The position numbers and the translations under genes are program-made. A stretch of DNA of 64,000 nucleotides from Streptomyces sp. NBC_01571 (GTDB lineage Bacteria; Actinomycetota; Actinomycetes; Streptomycetales; Streptomycetaceae): assembly GCF_026339875.1 (NCBI RefSeq), contig NZ_JAPEPZ010000001.1, forward strand, positions 6,820,001 to 6,884,000, written 5' to 3'. Shown here in pieces: positions 60,479 to 64,000 of this stretch. Each line of letters starts with the position of its first letter. Positions within the stretch are counted from its first letter, which is position 1. A model generated the notes under the pieces. That model was not told the origin of the DNA. It saw only the letters and a program-made list of their open reading frames with translations, and made no database searches.

Positions 60479-60802
60479 ATGTACATCAGGGGCGACCACG
60501 TCGAGGTGGTCGTCGGGGGCCGCCTCGACGTACGCAGCGCGGCGGACGCCCGTACGGTCCTGCACTCGGCCGTCGACGGCGGAGCCGGCGACCTGGTGCT
60601 GGACCTGTCCGAGCTGGACTCGTGGGACGCCACCGGACTCGGCGTCATCATGGGGGCCCACCGACGGGCCGGGCGGTGCGGCCGTCGGCTCGTACTGCGC
60701 GGCGTACCTCCGCAGATGCAGCGTCTGCTGGTGGCCACCCGGCTGCACCGGATCCTCGCGATCGAGGGCGGCATCGGGGTCGAGTCACTGCCCCGCGTGT
60801 GA
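60479..60802 (+). CDS. STAS-domain anti-sigma factor antagonist-like protein
   Basis: 107-aa single-domain protein. The STAS core holds VEVVVGGRLDVRSAADAR, then LVLDLSELDSWDATGLGVIM, in which the phosphorylatable Ser/Thr region reads DATGLG (Thr instead of the usual Ser). No kinase gene is adjacent. ATG 60479 after GGGGAG. Confidence 0.88.
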   Translation: MYIRGDHVEVVVGGRLDVRSAADARTVLHSAVDGGAGDLVLDLSELDSWDATGLGVIMGAHRRAGRCGRRLVLRGVPPQMQRLLVATRLHRILAIEGGIGVESLPRV

Positions 60803-61093
60803 CCCGGTGGCGGCCCCTCGTGCGGAGCCGGCCGGGTGCGCCCCGGCGCGCGCGCCCCGAGCGACGTACCGCCTGAGCGGCGTACGAAACGTACGACGCG
60901 CACAATCCTCATGAAGCTGTGACGTCTCGGGCGGCGCGGTACCCCGGCTGTTCCTAGATACTGTGCGAAGGTTTAGGGTTCGGCTGCCCGCCGCCCGAAA
61001 CCCTGAGAGCGGGCACCGGACCAGAAGCGACAGCGCGGTGTGCAGCAAGGCCGGGAGGGGCTCGGCACACGACGCTTTTGGGGGGCTTGGAAC

Positions 61094-63646
61094 ATGGACC
61101 CGAACACCCGGGGATCCGAAGAGTACGTCCATGACGACGACGGTCGGGCGCCTCGCCCGCGTCCGCCACGCGATCCGCTCACCGCGGACCTGGGGCAGCA
61201 CACGCCCGCACTGGCCCGTACCGTCCAGCTGGTCTCGGGCGACTTCCTGCTCACCGTCAATCCCGTCGACGGCAGCGAGATAAAGACCTGCCCGCCGGAC
61301 GAGCGTCCGCAGCGGCCCGTGAAGTTCACCGCCGCGGAGCGCGCCGAACTGAACCGTGCCGCCCAGCCGCCCGTACCGCCGGGACCGGCCCAGCCACGGC
61401 TGCCGCTCCTGGAGCGGCAGGAGGAGCGCGAGAAGCTGGTCCGTCTGCTGGCACGCGGGCGCTCCGTACGCCTCACCGGCCCCGCCGGCTCCGGCCGCAC
61501 CAGCCTGCTCGAAGCCGTCGCCGAGGACTGCGCGGACCTCGCGCCCGACGGTGTCGTCCGACTCTCCGGCTACCGGCGCGGCGCGAACGACCTCCTGCAC
61601 GACCTCTTCGCCGCCGTGTACCGCGCGCCCCTGCACCGGCCGGAACGGGACGAGCTGAGCGAGCTCGTCCACGCGATCGGCGCGGTCGTCGTCCTCGACG
61701 ACGCGGAGATCGGCGGCGCCGCGCTGGACGAGCTCCTCGAGGCCACGCCCGAGTGCGCCTTCCTCGTCGCCGCGACCCCCGACGTCCCCGCGCCGTCCGC
61801 CGACTCCCTCCTGGAAGTGGTGCACCTCGGCGGCCTCGGGCGCGCCGGCGGCCTCGAACTGCTCGAGCGGGCCGTCGGACGCGCGCTGACCGAGGAGGAG
61901 TCGAACTGGGCGGGCGACCTCTGGTTCGAGTCCGAGGGACTTCCGCTGCGCTTCATGCAGGCAGGCGCCCTGCTGCGGCAGCGCGACCAGCTGAGCGCGG
62001 ACCCGAACGCCTTCGACGCGTACGGCTACTTCGAGGACGCCCCGGTGGACGCGCCCGCGGACGACGAGGAGCGCACCGCGACACCGCTGCCCTCGCTCGC
62101 CGAGGGCGCCGCACCCGCCTCGCTGCTCGCGTCCCGGCTCAGCGAGTCGGCCCGCGCCACGCTGCGGTTCGCCGTCGCCCTCGGGGGCGAGGTGCCGCAC
62201 CAGGCGCATCTGCCCGCCCTCATGGGTGACACCCATGCCGACGCCGCGCTCGCCGAACTGGCGAACTGTTCGCTGGTCTCCCCGGTCGGCTCCCGCTACC
62301 GGCTCGCGGCCGGTGTGCAGGCTCAGCTGGAGACCGCCGGATACGCCGACGACATCGAGGAGCAGGCCCGCACCGCGGCCCAGCACTACACCTGGTGGGC
62401 CGGACATCCCTCGGTCACCCCGGAGCGGGTCTGCGCCGAGGCCGACGCCGTGCTCGCCGCGCTCGGGGTGCTCGTCCCGCTCAGCACGGCCCCCGCCGAC
62501 GAGCAGGACGAGAACGCCGCCGTGCTGCTGGCGCGCACGGCCGCGCCCGCGTTCGCCGCCGGGCTGCACTGGAGCGCCTGGGAGCGGGCCCTGCGGGCCG
62601 GCGCCGAGGCCTCCCAGCTCGCCGGAGAGGTAGGCGAACAGGCCTACTTCCACCACGAGTTGGGCATCCTCGCGCTCTGCGGCGGCCAGCTGGACCGGGC
62701 CCGCGCCGAGCTGGAGGCCTCCATCGGGCTGCGCGGCGCCCTCGCCGACAAGCGTGGCACCGTGGCGGGCCGCCGCGCCCTCGCACTGGTCGCCGACCGA
62801 TCGGGTGAGGTACTGCCCGGCGCCCGTGCGACGGCGGGCGAGGAGGTGCCGGACGCACGGCACGAGGAGTCCGCCTCGCCGCCCGGTGGTGTACCGGCCG
62901 CGTTCCCCGCGGTGGCGCTGTCCGATCCGTACGGCGAGGTCTCGACGCTGATCACCCATCGGTCGCAGCCGGGTCCGGACAAGCACGTCGGGGTCGCCGG
63001 GCGTCTGGTCAGCGGTACCCGGCGCAATCTCGTCGCGGCGGGCGCGGGCGCGCTCCTGGTGGCCGTGCTGGGCACCGTGGTGACGCTCGGCGCGACCTCG
63101 AACAACAACAGCGACACCCCGTCCGAGAAGGTCGGCGTCAACCCCTCGGCGAGCCAGGGCTCCGACGACGACAGTCTCGGCGCGGACAAGGCGAAGAAGG
63201 GCGAGGGCGACGGCCGGAGCGGCTCGGGTGTGGTCAGCACGCCGACCGATCCCGGTCCCGACGGTACGTACGGGACCTCGGACGACCCGACGCCGCCGGC
63301 CGACGGGAAGCCGTCGGACAACCCGAGCGGAACGCACGGGTCGGGCACCGGGCCGTCGAAGTCGCCGTCCAGGCCGCCTTCGAAGTCGCCGACGACCAAG
63401 CCGCCGTCGTCCTCGTCGAAGCCGCCGTCGAGCCCTTCCACGTCGAAGCCGCCGACGAGTTCCGGGCCGCCGTCTCCCTCCGACAGCCCCACCCCGTCGA
63501 TGTCGCCGTCCACCTCGGACACCGCGAGCGGCCCCGCCTCCAGCGCGCCGGCGAGCAGCGCCACCGTCGGCGCTCCGGCGAGCAGTTCCGCGGGTGTGCC
63601 GGCCGGCGGGGGCGTCGACGGTTCCCCGAGCGGCGCGGTGATCTGA
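61094..63646 (+). CDS. STAND-like ATPase with C-terminal TM and Ser/Pro-rich tail
   Basis: 850-aa protein. The N-terminal 100 residues are hydrophilic; the P-loop domain follows with GPAGSGRTS at residues 129-137 and VVLDDAEIGG (Walker B). R135 stands in place of the usual Walker A lysine. Residues about 340-610 are helical and TPR-like (AYFHHELGILALCGGQLDRA). One TM segment (about 644-666) precedes a 180-residue tail of Pro, Ser and Thr, probably outside the cell. The protein may sense or signal across the membrane, but no partner is evident. ATG 61094; a 26-bp hairpin ends the unit. Confidence 0.75.
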   Translation: MDPNTRGSEEYVHDDDGRAPRPRPPRDPLTADLGQHTPALARTVQLVSGDFLLTVNPVDGSEIKTCPPDERPQRPVKFTAAERAELNRAAQPPVPPGPAQPRLPLLERQEEREKLVRLLARGRSVRLTGPAGSGRTSLLEAVAEDCADLAPDGVVRLSGYRRGANDLLHDLFAAVYRAPLHRPERDELSELVHAIGAVVVLDDAEIGGAALDELLEATPECAFLVAATPDVPAPSADSLLEVVHLGGLGRAGGLELLERAVGRALTEEESNWAGDLWFESEGLPLRFMQAGALLRQRDQLSADPNAFDAYGYFEDAPVDAPADDEERTATPLPSLAEGAAPASLLASRLSESARATLRFAVALGGEVPHQAHLPALMGDTHADAALAELANCSLVSPVGSRYRLAAGVQAQLETAGYADDIEEQARTAAQHYTWWAGHPSVTPERVCAEADAVLAALGVLVPLSTAPADEQDENAAVLLARTAAPAFAAGLHWSAWERALRAGAEASQLAGEVGEQAYFHHELGILALCGGQLDRARAELEASIGLRGALADKRGTVAGRRALALVADRSGEVLPGARATAGEEVPDARHEESASPPGGVPAAFPAVALSDPYGEVSTLITHRSQPGPDKHVGVAGRLVSGTRRNLVAAGAGALLVAVLGTVVTLGATSNNNSDTPSEKVGVNPSASQGSDDDSLGADKAKKGEGDGRSGSGVVSTPTDPGPDGTYGTSDDPTPPADGKPSDNPSGTHGSGTGPSKSPSRPPSKSPTTKPPSSSSKPPSSPSTSKPPTSSGPPSPSDSPTPSMSPSTSDTASGPASSAPASSATVGAPASSSAGVPAGGGVDGSPSGAVI

Positions 63647-63650
63647 GACC

Positions 63651-63706
63651 GCGCACAGCGAGGAGGGCCGGGTCCGTCAGCGGACCCGGCCCTCCTCGCT
63701 GTGCGC
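63651..63706. terminator. Perfect 26-bp bidirectional terminator
   Basis: 63651-63676 and 63681-63706 are perfectly complementary around TCAG. It lies between the convergent STAND-like and nucS genes. Confidence 0.85.
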
Positions 63707-63730
63707 TCGTGCGCGTCGCGGTGATGCGCG

Positions 63731-64000
63731 TCAGAACAGGCGCAGTTTGTCGTCCTCGATGCCGCGCAGCGCGTTGTAGTCCAGGACCGTGCAGCCGATG
63801 CCGCGGTCCGTGGCGAGGACGCGGGCCTGCGGCTTGATCTCCTGGGCGGCGAAGATGCCGCGGACCGGCGCGAGGTGCGGGTCGCGGTTGAGGAGTTCGA
63901 GGTAGCGGGTGAGCTGCTCCACGCCGTCGATCTCGCCGCGCCGCTTGATCTCGATGGCGACGGTCCGGCCCTCGGCGTCGCGGCACAGGATGTCGACGGG
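63731..64000 (-). CDS. nucS: Endonuclease NucS (C-terminal part; N-terminus off window)
   Basis: 90 residues of a RecB-type nuclease domain. [20 protein letters not shown] contains the E-x-K catalytic pair; [14 protein letters not shown] and [11 protein letters not shown] match the C-terminal end of NucS/EndoMS, the mismatch-specific endonuclease that replaces MutS/MutL in most actinobacteria. The gene is transcribed leftward and its start lies beyond the right edge. Confidence 0.9.
   Translation of the reverse strand, partial: PVDILCRDAEGRTVAIEIKRRGEIDGVEQLTRYLELLNRDPHLAPVRGIFAAQEIKPQARVLATDRGIGCTVLDYNALRGIEDDKLRLF

Noticed and set aside
60785..63337. 850-codon minus-strand frame antisense to the STAND-like ATPase
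   Set aside because: Low-complexity shadow; the plus-strand gene has a P-loop domain and start context.

Overview
This window is a piece of a high-G+C Streptomyces (or close relative) chromosome. The right-hand half carries gene neighbourhoods typical of streptomycetes: nrtL-lysA-hom-thrC-thrB-rho, rpmE-prfA-prmC, and the complete atpBEFHAGDC operon. GTG and TTG starts are common, and a GH18 chitinase has the classic 12-bp direct-repeat promoter. A tRNA-Arg(CCG) gene at 28875-28946 (minus strand) separates this core (about 28.9-64 kb) from accessory DNA (1-28.9 kb).

Accessory DNA, part 1 (1-13781). Seven overlapping plus-strand genes, each starting inside the end of the previous one, read as the right part of a Dpd cluster, the genomic-island family that inserts 7-deazaguanine derivatives into DNA and is thought to restrict unmodified DNA. 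The order is dpdF (5' end off the window, RecQ-like helicase), dpdG, dpdH (P-loop ATPase), dpdI, dpdJ (1493-aa DEIH helicase), dpdK (phospholipase D fold) and dpdD. The DNA-modifying enzymes (dpdA, B, C), dpdE and the preQ0 genes are not in this window; if present they probably lie to the left. A strong hairpin follows dpdD.

Part 2 (13.8-18.9 kb) is a patchwork: a two-gene minus-strand pair (three-TM membrane protein plus a cysteine-rich small protein), a decapitated and frameshifted S8 (subtilisin-family) peptidase, a 55-aa ORF with a leaderless-type promoter, a 153-bp imperfect inverted repeat, and a DUF1152/HEAT-repeat operon.

Part 3 (about 18.9-27.9 kb) is an actinomycete integrative and conjugative element (AICE) of the pSAM2 type. 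It has two GntR regulators with recognisable operators, a CxxCxGxG zinc-finger peptide, an RsbW-like ATPase, an SCO3933-type regulator, an FtsK/SpoIIIE DNA translocase (Tra), spread proteins (Spd), a rolling-circle-type Rep, an excisionase and a tyrosine integrase. The tRNA-Arg gene beyond its int end is the likely integration landmark, but I found no second att copy in the window.

Core (28.9-64 kb). A response regulator and NrtL precede the aspartate-family genes: lysA makes lysine, and hom, thrC and thrB make threonine. Rho, an LCP cell-wall ligase, L31, RF1 and its methylase PrmC, a Sua5-type enzyme, an LMW-phosphatase-like protein whose catalytic Cys is Ser, a GlyA-type enzyme, a WecA/TagO-like transferase and the F1Fo ATP synthase operon follow. 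Then come a DUF2550 protein, a secreted chitinase, a PduO-type cobalamin adenosyltransferase, a 3-hydroxybutyryl-CoA dehydrogenase, a STAS protein, a STAND-like ATPase with an extracellular tail, and the C-terminal part of the mismatch endonuclease NucS.
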